Source of the DNA: Malachius bipustulatus
Taxonomy: Eukaryota > Arthropoda > Insecta > Coleoptera > Melyridae
Assembly: GCA_910589415.1 (NCBI GenBank)
Contig: OU342638.1
Coordinates: forward strand, 35,437,579 to 35,501,578
Length of the DNA stretch: 64,000 nucleotides
Direction of reading: 5' to 3'
Shown: positions 46,441 through 57,960 of the stretch, one piece after another
Position numbering within the stretch: the first letter of the stretch is position 1
How the letters are laid out: each line of letters begins with the position of its first letter
Made by a program: the position numbers and the translations under genes
Notes under the pieces: model-generated
The model's database searches: none
What the model was told of the DNA's origin: nothing
What the model saw: only the letters and a program-made list of their open reading frames with translations

Positions 46441-48480
46441 CAAGTTTGAATTTACAATAGAAAGAATATTATTTTTGCTAAAGATTCTTATTTTATTACA
46501 ATTAGTTAAGTCAAAATAATTTTTAAGTTTTTCATTTCAAATAAAACTGAAACGAAAACTGACCATTGTCAATAATTTGCAGCGTACTCTTTTCCCTCTT
46601 TTCTATATGAAGAAAATTGTACTCTTTCTACCTACGCAATGAAGAAATCTACATGCAACGTTGCAACATTTTTAAACGGCTTCAGAACAATGAACACGTT
46701 AGACGTCGTATATAAGTATGATGCATAGTTCTCTCCATATCGATTTTTTTTCCTTCCTGCATATGCATATAGGTATACCTATTACATGTGATGTCGTAGA
46801 TCTAGGATGTAGATTAAAAATGCATACATCACTAGTTTTATTATAAAATTTCTACATGAAGTTATTTTTTCATACACTATAACTAGTACAGAGTAAAAAA
46901 AATGAATGAACATAATGTATCGATTTAGTGTGTATAATATTAATAGTCGAGAATTGTTTGTAAAATATGGGACAGAGATAAATACGTTTAGAGCTATTAG
47001 CGATATCAGTTTCTTGCTTTCAGCAGCGATGCCCCAAAAACAGCTTCCAGTTAACTAACGGCATAAATTCCCAGACTAATAGATAATTATTGGTTAATTT
47101 CGGCAAGCATAAGGCCGGCTCGACGGCCTGAATGGTGAAATACTGTCTCTCCTCCACTTCGGCAACGGCGGCGGCGGCGGCGGCAGCAGCAGCAGCAGAG
47201 CAGTTCCACCCCAGTTTCAACAAATCACCGGTTTTTTCCCGATCCAACCCTTCTTGCAATTCCCTAGTTTTAATTGTTTTAAAGCACATTGCCAATTTCT
47301 GAATTCCGAACACCGAGAACGGATGCCAGGCGAGCAATAATCGAATTCTACCAGCGAGCTCTAATTTAAATTTTAAATTGTAACATCTTACGTCGTTCTT
47401 CAGAGAGCTGTATTAGTTCAAAGAAGACGCTGATGCTGCCTCTTGATGCCCGCAGTCACGGATTGACGATGGAAAATGTTCAGCTGGGAAATGCTTTAGT
47501 TGCGAAAAGGCGCTTTTATACAACTTCGTTCGTCTTGCACTTCGGTATGCAATTGGAGGAAGATGGTCGGAAAATGGCACCGATGACTCACTGAATACTT
47601 GATTCATTTAATACGAAACTCGATCTGAGGAAACCTTTCCTTCAGAATTTGTGACAAAAAAATTCTTTATTTACTCACTACGTTTTTAGATAATATTAGC
47701 GTAGAGTGTAAAGATACAGTACTTCCTGAAGGCTACCAATTCAGCCGTCGATAGCCCAACTTTGTAATCATTTTGAAAAGAGCATAAGTAGATCCTCTCT
47801 TTTGAAAATATAATATTAAACCGATCACTTAATTACGTTCATTAAGAGAAAGATGCGTCCTATTAACGGTTACCTAATAAACGTAAGTACATCGTTGTGG
47901 CTGTCAGGCGTCTCCCGAAATAAATGACGTATCTCCGCGGCATAAAATTAACAACAACTCATGATACGAAATAAATGTCTCTGCGGTTCTACAAATTCGA
48001 CACAGGTATAAAATATAAAGCTCGCTCATTGTCTAGGATAATAGCATTAATAGATAGAAATAGCCGGTTGCCAAGAATGCCTCGCATCGAGACACAAATA
48101 AAGTGGGAGTTCAGGACTGCAGCGACATGATGTATGCGTTGAAAGAGCCAAGGTGAGGAGACACACAGAGAACTCTTAACACCTAGCCTCGGATCTCGCA
48201 TGCCTATAATGCTGGGACTGGGACTGGCCGCAAATAACACACCACTGGATTCCTAATCTCTTCATTCCAGCATTTCCAGCAGCTAGCATTCATCGATTTT
48301 TCTCTTATTTTGTTATTTTTAGCAAAAAAAACCTTCTCTCGTTGATCCAATTATTATGATTATTATCGCAATTTTGGAAATTTTTCATTGCCATATAATC
48401 AAATTGGTATTGAAAATTTCAGTAAAAAACGGACCCTAAAATGAAAATGACCAATTTTCTCCCTATGCCACCTACACCTA
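46441..48480. other. Single-copy-like DNA with a GCN microsatellite
   Basis: A (GCG/GCA)n run at about 47165-47200 would encode poly-Ala on either strand. The surrounding minus frame (47020-47337) starts without ATG and has no recognised domain. The block 47100-48240 is GC-richer than average. A small exon cannot be excluded. Confidence 0.35.
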
Positions 48481-50070
48481 ATCCCCCTAGGGTACTTACT
48501 TACTTAATTTGAAAAACCGTTAAATATGTTTTGGCATTTGAAGTACCATTTTCGATATTTGAAATACCTGTAAAGGATTTGAAATTCCCTAGAATAATTT
48601 TTGGGTATTTGAAATAAATATTGTGGTATTTCAAATAAACTTTTGGCATTTCAAATGCTGGAGAATATTTGAAATATTTTATTTACTCTAAATTCAATTA
48701 CTTCTCCAGTATTTGAAACACCGCAAATTTTGTTTCAAGCACCCAAAAATTATTCCTTGGGAAATTACAAATCTTTTAAGAGGTATAGGTATATATTTGA
48801 AAAGCTTTAAAATATGTTTTGGGCATTTAAAGTACAATTTGCGGTAGGTATTTCAAATTTCAAAGGATTTGAAATATCCTAGAATAATTTTTTTCATATT
48901 TGAAATAAATATTCTGGTATTTCAAATGCTGGAAATTATTTGAAATATTTTATTTGCTGTAAATTTCAATTACTGCTCCAGTTTTTTAAATATCACAAAT
49001 TAATTAGATTTTAATTACCCAAAAATTTTTCAAAGATATTTAAAATCCCTTATAGGCAGTTGGGCTACCTACGGCATTTGAAGTACAATCTCCGGTATTT
49101 AAAAAAAAAAACAATAAAGGATTTGAAATATCCTAGAAAGCTTATGACATTTCAAATACTGGAGAATATTTGAAATTCTATCGAAATACTGAGATATTTT
49201 AAAGTATTAAATACTATTTATTTGCTATAAATTCCAATTACTTCTCCGTTTTATTTCAAGTATCCAAAAAAATATTCTAGGATATTTCAAATTCTTTACA
49301 GGTATTTGAGAAATCTTTATTTATAGAAAATTTATATTTATAGTTTATTTGAAGCACAATTTGCGGTATTTCAAATACTTATAAGGGATTTGAAATACCC
49401 TTAAATAATTTGTGGGTATTTGAAATAAATATTGTGGTATTTCTAATGAGCTTGTGGTGTTTCAAGTACTGTAGACTATTTGAAATACCACAAGATTTAT
49501 TTCAAATACCCAAAAATTATGTTAGTGTATTCAAATCCTTTTTTAAATATTTTAAAATCCTTAAAATATGTTTTGGGCAATTGAAGTACAATTTGCTGTA
49601 TTTAAAATACCTATTAAGATTTTGAAATGCCCTAGAATAATTTTTGGGTATTTGAAATAAATCTTGCGGTGTTGAAAAAAAATGTGACATTTCAAATACT
49701 GGAGAATATTTGCAATACTTTCTTTGCTGTATGTACCTAAATTTCAATTACTACTCCAGTGTTTGAAATGCCCCTATAGTTTATGTGAGATACAAGATTA
49801 ATTTTAAATACCCTAAAATCTTTTTAGGATATTTCAAGTCCTTTATTGGTATTTAAAAAATCTTAATAAAATAATTTTTGGACATTTGAAGTACAATTTG
49901 CGGTATTTGAAATACCAATAAATAATTTGAAATATCCTACAATAATTTTAGAGTATTTCAAACGAATCTTGCGGTATTTCAAATAAATTTGTGCTATTTC
50001 AAATACTGGAGAATATTCGAAATACTTTATTTGCTGTAAATTTGATATTTGAAATCCCGTTGATGGGATT
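48481..50070. repeat. Tandem array of ATTTGAAAT palindromic units, 240-310 bp each
   Basis: About six units begin with GGCATTTGAAGTACAATTTGCGG-like sequence near 48534, 48820, 49070, 49340, 49575 and 49888. Each unit has a left arm with GGATTTGAAATA, TTTTTGGGTATTTGAAATAA and GTGGTATTTC, and a right arm with the same words reversed. In the copy at about 49387-49552 roughly 60 bp of each arm can pair. Copies are diverged, so hairpin quality differs. Confidence 0.85.
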
Positions 50071-51440
50071 TGGAACAGCTCTACCTCTCATGCCATTTGA
50101 AAGTTTAAATTTGACACCGTATGTAACGTGATTTTTGACATTTGACACATCGCTGTTGGGTCAAAAAGTAGTAAAATTCTTGCAATTGAATTCACTTTTC
50201 GCAGCAAAGTTCTATCTCATTCAGCTAAGAATTTAAAGAGGAGGGGGCACTATAAGCGTCCTCACTGTAGATATTAATAAATGCGCGCTTAGTTCCAGAA
50301 GTAAATCGATTTAGTCAAATTGAGCGAAAGAAATATTCGTCGCATTAGAGCAGCGATAAATTTGATTAAAGCAAAAGGAATATTTCATAAGATGTATTAC
50401 AAATTTACATTTGTACATTCGATCAATTACTGCGTGAAAATGAAGCGGAGATTATGGATGCGAGACAGGTGCTAGCTCGTAGTTTGTTTTGTCGCTTATT
50501 ATTGATGTTCATTCACTGTCAAAAGTCATAATTTAAGCCTGTCCATGCCAGGCGAGTTGTTACTACGTTAATTCTGCAATTGAATTATTATTGGCCGACA
50601 TCCTTATAAATCAAATTTTCAAAGATCTCTCCAAATTTCGATTCGTCCGCATAAAACTAAAAGGTGACTGTACAATAATTTTCCACTGGAGATCGTGTGG
50701 AACTGGAACTGTGGAGTTGGAGTACCCTGAGCCAGCAGCGAATGCAAACAATGTCGCAGCGCGCACGAAACAAATGAATCGCACACTTGAATGTTTCGTG
50801 CCGGCTCTAATTCATGGCACACTCTAGAGCTCGACGAGAGGACGAAGAAGAAGAACTACCTATCCCGCTACAACTATACTACCCACCTACTGGTTATTTT
50901 TAAGGATCGGGAACTGCAACTAACAGCAGACTTAGGTGTCTTCCGGATTTCCTCTCCTCCACGACTCATCGTGATGGTGATGATGCTTCGCTCACTCATT
51001 GAACGGGCCCGAGCTGGAGGAATAAACAAAGGAGAATCGTGACAGTTGCATTGCGTATTCCGTTTGACAGGAGTCTCCAATTAACAATTACACAGCCGGG
51101 AGCGAAACGGAAATAATTTTTATCCGCCGCCGCGTTCCATGTGAGAAATGAGAGGTCGTGCATGAGGTTCTTGTGTCGCGGGAGGATTACTTAAATATGC
51201 CGTTGAAACTAAAAACTTCGTTGTCTGAATAATTTTGATAAGAGACGTGAAATCGTGCAACCAAGAATATTTTGTCTTACCAGGGATGTTTATGTTCGAT
51301 GTCTTTTTTTACTTTTCGAAGGACCACTTTTTTGAAAAACGCAATTTTTGATTTTAAAAGAGTTGCACTGACTCTAATAGACGCGAATTTATTGAATTAT
51401 TTGGTTTATATGATTGGGTTTTTAAATTAAGTGTGTGTCA
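50071..51440. other. Single-copy-like DNA
   Basis: The block 50690-50830 and the block 50930-51190 are GC-richer. Short frames occur on both strands without recognised domains. No repeat or RNA gene was seen. Confidence 0.35.
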
Positions 51441-51454
51441 TAAAGGCGAAGTCA

Positions 51455-52300
51455 GCTAAAAAAAATCCCATAAGAAATTTGGTGACAGACATTTTCACGG
51501 CGTAAGAGCAAGTAGACGATAATTTAAAAATTTCTGCCATTTTGTCACAGGAAGTTGAGTTATCGTGAATAACACGATTTCTTGTATACAAAGATCTTGG
51601 CATGCTGGCGGTTTGTAGGCCTTTGCTTTTTCAAGGTCTTGTTTTTTAAGGCCGGGTCAGCTCCAAATTTCGAGTTTTTACCAAACCAGACTTGCAAAAA
51701 ACCACATTTTTCTCATAAGAAATTTTGTGATAAACATTTTCGCTCCGTAAAAAGAACAATTTTCAAATTTCTGCCATTTCATTTCAGGAAGTTGAGTGTT
51801 CGTGAATAACAAGATTTCTTACGAAGATCTTGACATGCCGGCGGTTGCGGATCATAATTAGGTTCTTCAAGTCTTGTTTGTCAAGGCCCAGTCAGTTCAA
51901 AATTCGATTTTGAAGGTACGGCCACCAAAAAAATTCGAGCTTTTCCCAAACCGGAATTCGCAAACAAAAACATTTTTCCCCGTAAGAAATTTTTAGACAG
52001 ACATTTTCACGCCGTAAGAAGAAAAATTCTCAAATTTCTGCCATTTAATTTCAGGAAGTTGAGTTTTCGTAAATAACAAGATTTCTTACAAAGATCTTGG
52101 CCTGTCCGCGGCTGCGGATATTTGGTTTTCCAAGGTCTTGTTTGTCAAGGTCCAATCAACTCCAAAATTCGATTTATGCAAAGTGGAACGAGCTAATATT
52201 CGATCATTTTCAAACCGTACCTATCTTGCAAAAAATTCAAGGAAGGTGACAAGCCATTGCAAAAAACAATCGAGTTGACGGTACCTTGGAACGAAAAAAA
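51455..52300 (+). repeat. ~245-268-bp tandem repeat, about 3 copies
   Basis: The order ACATTTTC(A/G)C..CGTAA, AATTTCTGCCATTT, CAGGAAGTTGAGT, AACAAGATTTCTT, AAGATCTTGGC and CAAGGTCTTGTTT repeats with starts at 51487, 51732 and 52000. The part containing GTCAGCTCCAAATTTCGA belongs to the short TTTTGAACGA/GGTCAGCTC family, so the unit is a composite. A separate copy is at 53760-53915. Confidence 0.8.
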
Positions 52301-53755
52301 TTCTAAGTTCACTTTTGTCAAACTTTACAATTCAATAACGCATTGTTGCCAAAGTGACTCCATTTAACTCGATTCTTAGAGTAAAAAGGTTTTTGACCCG
52401 ACTACATTAGCAAGTCGCTCTAAAGATACATCTCCTACGCGTTCGGGGGGAGGGGAAGTAATTTTCGTTCTTAATAATAACAATGAATTAAAATTGAGAC
52501 GAATTTTCGTCACTGATTAGATTACAACGGTGCGAAACGTAGCCAATTATCCGTTGTTTCGGATTTGTCGCGAGAGCGAGCCGGCAATAATTTATGTGTT
52601 TAGATTGAATTGTAAGTAATGTATGGTAATGGAACATAGCGCTCCGTCGCGAAATGAAACGACTTGAAAATATTCCGCGTACAATTTTTTGATTAAATTG
52701 CTGTAAAATTTATGACGAAGTTCGAGATATTGCACTAGGATTTTACAGCCGTGTCGCCGCCCGTCTTCGAGAGTAACGTCGAAACGAACAGCGAGCGACG
52801 TGATTTAAAAGTCAGACCTTCTCGGGGATGACAGGGAAATAAAATAAAATAAGGACACGTCTCGCGGGACCGAGAGAGGATACGTCGTTCAATTACCGGC
52901 GATAGAGAGATAATTCAGTACCTAGTAGTAGAACTGGCACTGATTAGTTGATTAACGGCGTCCAGGAAACGAGTTGGCACTTTGACAGAACCGGCGAATT
53001 CGAATAAAACTGGATAAAGGTTGAATATCGGGAGAGTGTGCGTGTGTGTATGTGTGCATGTACAGAAAATAAACAAGGTGAGTAGGAGTACACCTGTCGA
53101 ACAGTCCATCATTTCCACTCGGACGACTTATGGGGACCAATTTATGCAGTCCCGTCTAATCATCTACGTTCTAATCAAAGGCTTCTATATTTACCCCCTT
53201 CTACCTATGCTGCGATCATTCATTTCAAACAAACCTATCTTCTCGTCGTGCATTTTCACGATTATAACATCCACCTCAACTATACTGGACTTAGAATACG
53301 CGAATAAATCAGTTCTGCGGATTTAAATTTGGCGCTCATCACAAGAGGGGCGTGCTTTGTTGTAAGCATGACTCATGACCATGAGGAATTATTATACCAG
53401 TCAGGTGAATCACTTATTCTGAATATATTTAATTTATTTTCCACTCCCATACAACAGAGGAAACTGCGGTTGTATATACGAACCGGTAACTACAAGAGAA
53501 ACAATAACATCATCAGTGGTTCGATATTCGATCCCTGAGGAACACCATGTAATATGATGTCCCTACCAAAAGATCGTGCGATAATAGCAGCGATAAAACT
53601 TGATCAAGAAATTGGATAAGCCCGTCGTACACCTAAGATAGGAAAAAGAGTATCGAGATCACCCAAGGCGCCGAAGATATGGTTCGTGGGAAACCTCCCG
53701 GGGCGAAAAATGGCGTCTCTGGAGTGTCTCCTTAGCAAAAAAATGGATATGCAGA
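52301..53755. other. Single-copy-like DNA
   Basis: A (GT)n-type run is at about 53036-53062. The interval 52730-52910 is GC-richer. Short open frames at 53021-53326 and 53329-53538 have no recognised domain. Confidence 0.35.
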
Positions 53756-53915
53756 AATTTTTTTCTTAATAAATATCGCGAGAGACATTTTCACGTCGTA
53801 AGAATAAATAACTTAGGACAAATTTCAAATTCCGGCCATTTGATTTCAGAAAGTCGTAAATGACAAGATTTCTTACGAAGATCTTGGCATGCTGGTGGTT
53901 GCGGATGCGGGCGTT
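53756..53915 (+). repeat. Isolated copy of the 51.5-52.3-kb repeat
   Basis: GAGACATTTTCACGTCGTAAG, split near 53780-53800, is followed by ATTTGATTTCAGAAAGT, AAGATTTCTTACGAAGATC and TTGGCATGCTGG(T). These show the same order as the tandem copies 1.5-2 kb to the left. Confidence 0.75.
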
Positions 53916-54949
53916 CATCTATTTTCTACATGACATCTGTTCGGTTTTTGATTGTGAATCGGGAACGATAATGATCGATTCAATTCGATCGATAAATTGG
54001 GACTGAAGTTATACCTCGCAGAAATATTGCCAGAGAGCGATGGATTTCTTCTTTCGATACCCGAAAAATATATTATCCCTTCTGTTTGTGCTATTTTTTT
54101 ATCATTGGTCCAAACGCAACGTTGTCGGCCTACTATACAGCATTGAATTCCATACAAATCCTTCCCTACGTATGAAGGTTTTCTTGTTACCTAAGGAAAC
54201 TAGAAATCTAATGAAAACTGCCAACAAACAATACCGTCCCGGGGTGTACGTGTAATAAACATACACACAGACAGGTGATTAAAGTGCGTGATTTTTCCCG
54301 ATCCGCATCTACATTTCATCGAAGCGTGAATGATCTATTTACGTCAAGGTGGCCGTGTTGTGGGTGAAACAGTTGACTGTCTGACAGAAATCGAGCGCGC
54401 CGCCGATCAACGACACTGCCAAGTTGGCTGGGGCGATACTCGGTTGTTTCTTTGTGATGCGTTTTATTGTTTTCATTAGTCGGGTTATTAATATTTTGTC
54501 CTGTCGCGGGGCTATTTCTGCCATTTAATCAATCCGCGGTCTATTTAGGATCGGTTCGGGCATTGCGGAACGGGCAGATTATAGAGCGGATCTCATTTTC
54601 TTGTGGTCTTTGCGAGCCAAGCTCATCAACGGTAAAGCGCGGTCCACTTCGTTATAGTCATCTCTTTGATTTTGTCAATTTTGATGGCTGGTTTCCAGTT
54701 TTGCGGAGGAACTTGAGTAATCATATAGCTATCCGTGCATGTGTGCTCTTAGAATAATTGTTAGTTAATTGATTCGTTAAAACTGACGAGTCGCAAGAAG
54801 GGATGAAACGTCATATTAGCTACATCTTCCATCAGATCAGAAGTCATTAGAGATAGAGAGTCGTAAACAAACCTGGAACGTTGAGAAACGGATCGAGTAT
54901 TAATAAATAAGTTTTCGAATCGTCTGAAGACGTCCTTCCAGACGGCGCC
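53916..54949. other. Single-copy-like DNA
   Basis: No convincing gene is seen. Frames of 60-96 codons occur on both strands without recognised domains. Confidence 0.35.
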
Positions 54950-55265
54950 GCTCCCAATACGCATGTTATAAATAAAAATCCGGTCGATTGATTCGCTCAG
55001 CTATTGGCCCCGGCCGTCCGTCCCACGGCGGGGGGGCACCGCACCCTCCCGCCGCCCCCCAGGCGAGGGGGATGCTGCCGCTGCGACCTCTGACCTCGCG
55101 AGAGCGACACCGGATCGGCTCCTTGCGCATTCCAGTATAGATGGTCGATCCGGGCATCGGACGCCGACGCCGTCCGGGGCTACGGGCGCAAGGACGCTAC
55201 AAACGGGGACGAGGATGAGGTGCTCGCTGATTGTCGTCCTAACGTGTCCTTAACTAAGCGGCTAT
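54950..55265. promoter_or_regulatory. GC-rich island with CCAAT-like and DR1-like sites
   Basis: This is the most GC-rich stretch of the window. It contains GCTATTGGCC (a reverse CCAAT motif, about 55000-55009) and a C/G run around 55015-55075. On the minus strand AGGTCA-G-AGGTCG (plus 55084-55096) is a near-consensus direct repeat with 1-bp spacing, as bound by RXR/USP- or HNF4-type receptors. It could equally be a 5' exon; no splice sites or start can be assigned. Confidence 0.3.
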
Positions 55266-55282
55266 TAATATCAAATTCCTGT

Positions 55283-55437
55283 ATTTATACAGGGTGTATT
55301 ATAAATATACCTGCAAACTTTAATGGATAGTTTTCAATAGACATTTGTCAAAAAAATTTTAATAGTTTTTTTGATAATATCTCAAAAATCCTTTTGCCGA
55401 TTTGTTAAATCGGTGTTATTTGTTGTAATAAGAGCTC
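55283..55437. mobile_element. Possible transposon end, TACAGGGTGT
   Basis: TATACAGGGTGTATTATAAA (from 55286) shares its first ten bases with the terminal repeats of the 12.86-14.58-kb element. No partner end was found nearby, unless the adjacent foldback is part of the same element. Confidence 0.3.
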
Positions 55438-55915
55438 CTTTAGCCTCAATAAGTGAATTGAAATTATCGGATCCGCAGTGGTGTGCCGGGGGTACCCTTA
55501 CCAATATTATTGAGAAAAAAATGCACGCCACTGACTTTTTTTTTTATTTTGATTTTTTTCAAATTCAGCAACTAAAAATAAAACTTTTTTGTCTCTTGAT
55601 ATTTTTTCGTGTCGAACTTCATTTTCGAGAAATAAAATAAAATCCGTTTCAATGCATGTTGAAAAATTGATAAAAAAAGCCATCAAAATTGCATTGAAGA
55701 GGCTTTTATTTTATTTCTCGAAAACGAAGTTAGATCCGAAAAAAACTAAGAAGACAAAAAAGTTGAATTTTTAGCTACTGAATCTGAAAAACCATCAAAA
55801 TTTAAAAAAAGTGAGTGGCGTACATTTTTTTGCAATAATATTTATAAAGGGTGCCCCTGGACGCCATGCAGTTTTTTTCAACTATGACTCATTTTGAGGC
55901 AGCAGGCTAGAATCA
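55438..55915. repeat. Long imperfect palindrome (foldback), ~480 bp
   Basis: The left half (55438-55670) and the right half (about 55676-55915) are inverted copies with only a short loop near 55673. Pairing words include ACCCTTA at 55495 with TAAGGGT near 55846, ATGCACGCCACT with AGTGGCGTACAT, TTTTGTCTCTTGAT with its counterpart AAGAAGACAAAA, CGAGAAATAAAATAAAA with TTTTATTTTATTTCTCG, and TTCAATGCA with TGCATTGAA next to the loop. Outer arms are more diverged. A transcript across it would form a long stem. No coding potential is seen in the stem. Confidence 0.85.
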
Positions 55916-56325
55916 TCCCTACTCTGGTCTAATAGGTACAATCTTCGACTGTAAAAAACGAAAAACTTGAGGGAGGGGGTGTCATTGAAGAAAAAATAAA
56001 TTGATGACAATCATAGGTGATTCTGGAGAAATATCTTGACATTTGACGGAAGAGACTTAGGTATATCTTATATCATTGCGAAGTATTCGGAAGACTAGAG
56101 ATATGAGAGAAAAAAATCAACAGAAATACAATTTAGGCTAACTAAAGTCGTCATTGAAATATTCTGAAAAAAACTGAAACGCCTTTTTTTATAATTTTTT
56201 GTACCTACGCTTACACGAGTCGTCTCTGGCTTTTCAAAACTTTTTAAAGCCAACTAGATTTAATGCAGGGTTTCAGTATACATATATGTAAACAATTTTG
56301 TTCACTTTTGACGGCCATATTGCTT
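55916..56325. other. Single-copy-like AT-rich DNA
   Basis: I see no gene or repeat unit that I can define here. Confidence 0.35.
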
Positions 56326-57960
56326 TCGGTAAAAAAAAAACAAAAAAATCGACAAAAAAGACAAAAAAAAATACTAAAAAAATTTTACCCAATGCCACCA
56401 AAGCCATAAAACAATTATAAGGCTTCATTCGGTGGAAAAAAAATTTCAAGGGGAACTTAATTTTTGATTTTTTTTGTATTTTTTTTTGAGTTGCTGGTTT
56501 CCTTGATTTTTTTTAGGACGAATGATTTATGAAAAAAATATGGCGACCGTAAGAAAAAAATGTTATATTGTGCCTTATTGTATTTTAATGACATTCGGTG
56601 TAAAAAAATTAAGGCAACCAAAAATCTAATAAGTACCTAATAAGTGAATTAAAAAAAAATTAAAAATTTTATTTACAAAAAAAATTACACCGACTGTCAC
56701 AAAAGAGCAAAAAGGGACATTTTGACGTGGACGTCATTCTATGGAAAAATATAATTCGAAAAGGGGGCAATAAAATTTTGATTTTACTTTGAACTGTCAC
56801 AAAAAGCCATAAGGCAATCATTTTAAGTCACGAGAGGACGTCATTCGATGAAAATAAAATTCTCGAAAGAGGAAATTATTTTTGATTTTTTTTTCAATTT
56901 TTTTGGGTTACTGGTTTCCTTGATTTTTTTAGGCCGAATAATATGAAAAAGAACATGGCGGTCATAAAAAAAAATTGTTTTATTGTTGCCTTATTGTAGC
57001 TACTTTAAAATGTCATTGGGTGTAAAAAAATCAAGGCAGCTAAAAATCTAATAAGTAAATTTAAAAAAATCAAAATTTTATTTACTCAATAAAAATTACA
57101 CGGACTGTCACAGTCACAAAAAAGCAACAAGGCAGGAAGCATTTTGACGTGGATGTCATTCTATGAAAAAGGAATCCAAAAAAGGGGTCAATAAAATTTA
57201 GATTTTATTTTGAATTGTCACAAAAAGCCATTAAAGTCATTCTAAGTCCTTTTAAAGCCATTTTAAGTCATATAAACGTCATTAAGTGGAATTTTTTTTT
57301 CCACTACAAAAAAGGTGGAATTTTTTTATTTTGGGTATTGAATTGTTGGTGTCTTTATTTTTTTTATGACGAATAAGAAAAAAAATTAAAAAACATGGGA
57401 CCATAAGAAAAATAAATATTGTTTTATTGTTGTCATTTTTTTTTCAATATCATTCGCTGTAAATAAATCAAGGAAACCAAAAAACTAATAAATTCGAAAA
57501 AAATTAAAATTATTTCTTTTTTAAATTTTTTTTACACCGAACTTCACAAAAAAGCAACAAAATGAAAGCCTTTTGACATGGACGTCAAACTATTAAAAAG
57601 ATCGAAAAAAGGGCAATAAATTTTTTTTTTAAACTTATTAAATTTTTGGTTGCTTGTTTTTTGGTTCAAATGCTTGAAAAAAATCTAAATTTATGAAACA
57701 ATTTTCAAAATTTTATTCGCTTCTTAATTTTTTTTTATACGGACTGTCACAATAAGCAACAAAAAACAAGCTTTTTAACATTGATACGTTACTCCTTGAA
57801 AAAAAAATCGAAAAAAAGGGCAATTAAAATTTTTATTTTATTTTAATTTATAGATTTTTGGTTTCATATTTTTTTAGACCAAATTATATCCAAAACCAAT
57901 ATGGCGGCCATCAGAAAAACCACAAAAATTGGGTGAATTTTTTTTTATAAAAAAATTTGA
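56326..57960 (+). repeat. AT-rich tandem repeat, ~415-435 bp, about 3.5 copies
   Basis: GG(T)TTCCTTGATTTTTTT..GACGAAT at about 56496 and 56913 and the weaker copies at about 57345 and 57860 mark the units. Within each, CATTCGGTGTAAAAAAAT, ACCAAAAATCTAATAAGT, ACACCGACTGTCACAAAA and TTTTGACGTGGACGTCATTC occur in the same order. An isolated copy lies at 38510-38775. Confidence 0.75.

Noticed and set aside
47020..47337. Poly-Ala-containing minus frame
   Set aside because: The Ala run is a GCN microsatellite that would be open on both strands. No ATG-based gene structure can be supported.
55371..55774. Open frames across the foldback (55371-55640 and 55589-55774)
   Set aside because: They read through T- and A-rich inverted arms and are mirror images of each other. 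No domain is present.
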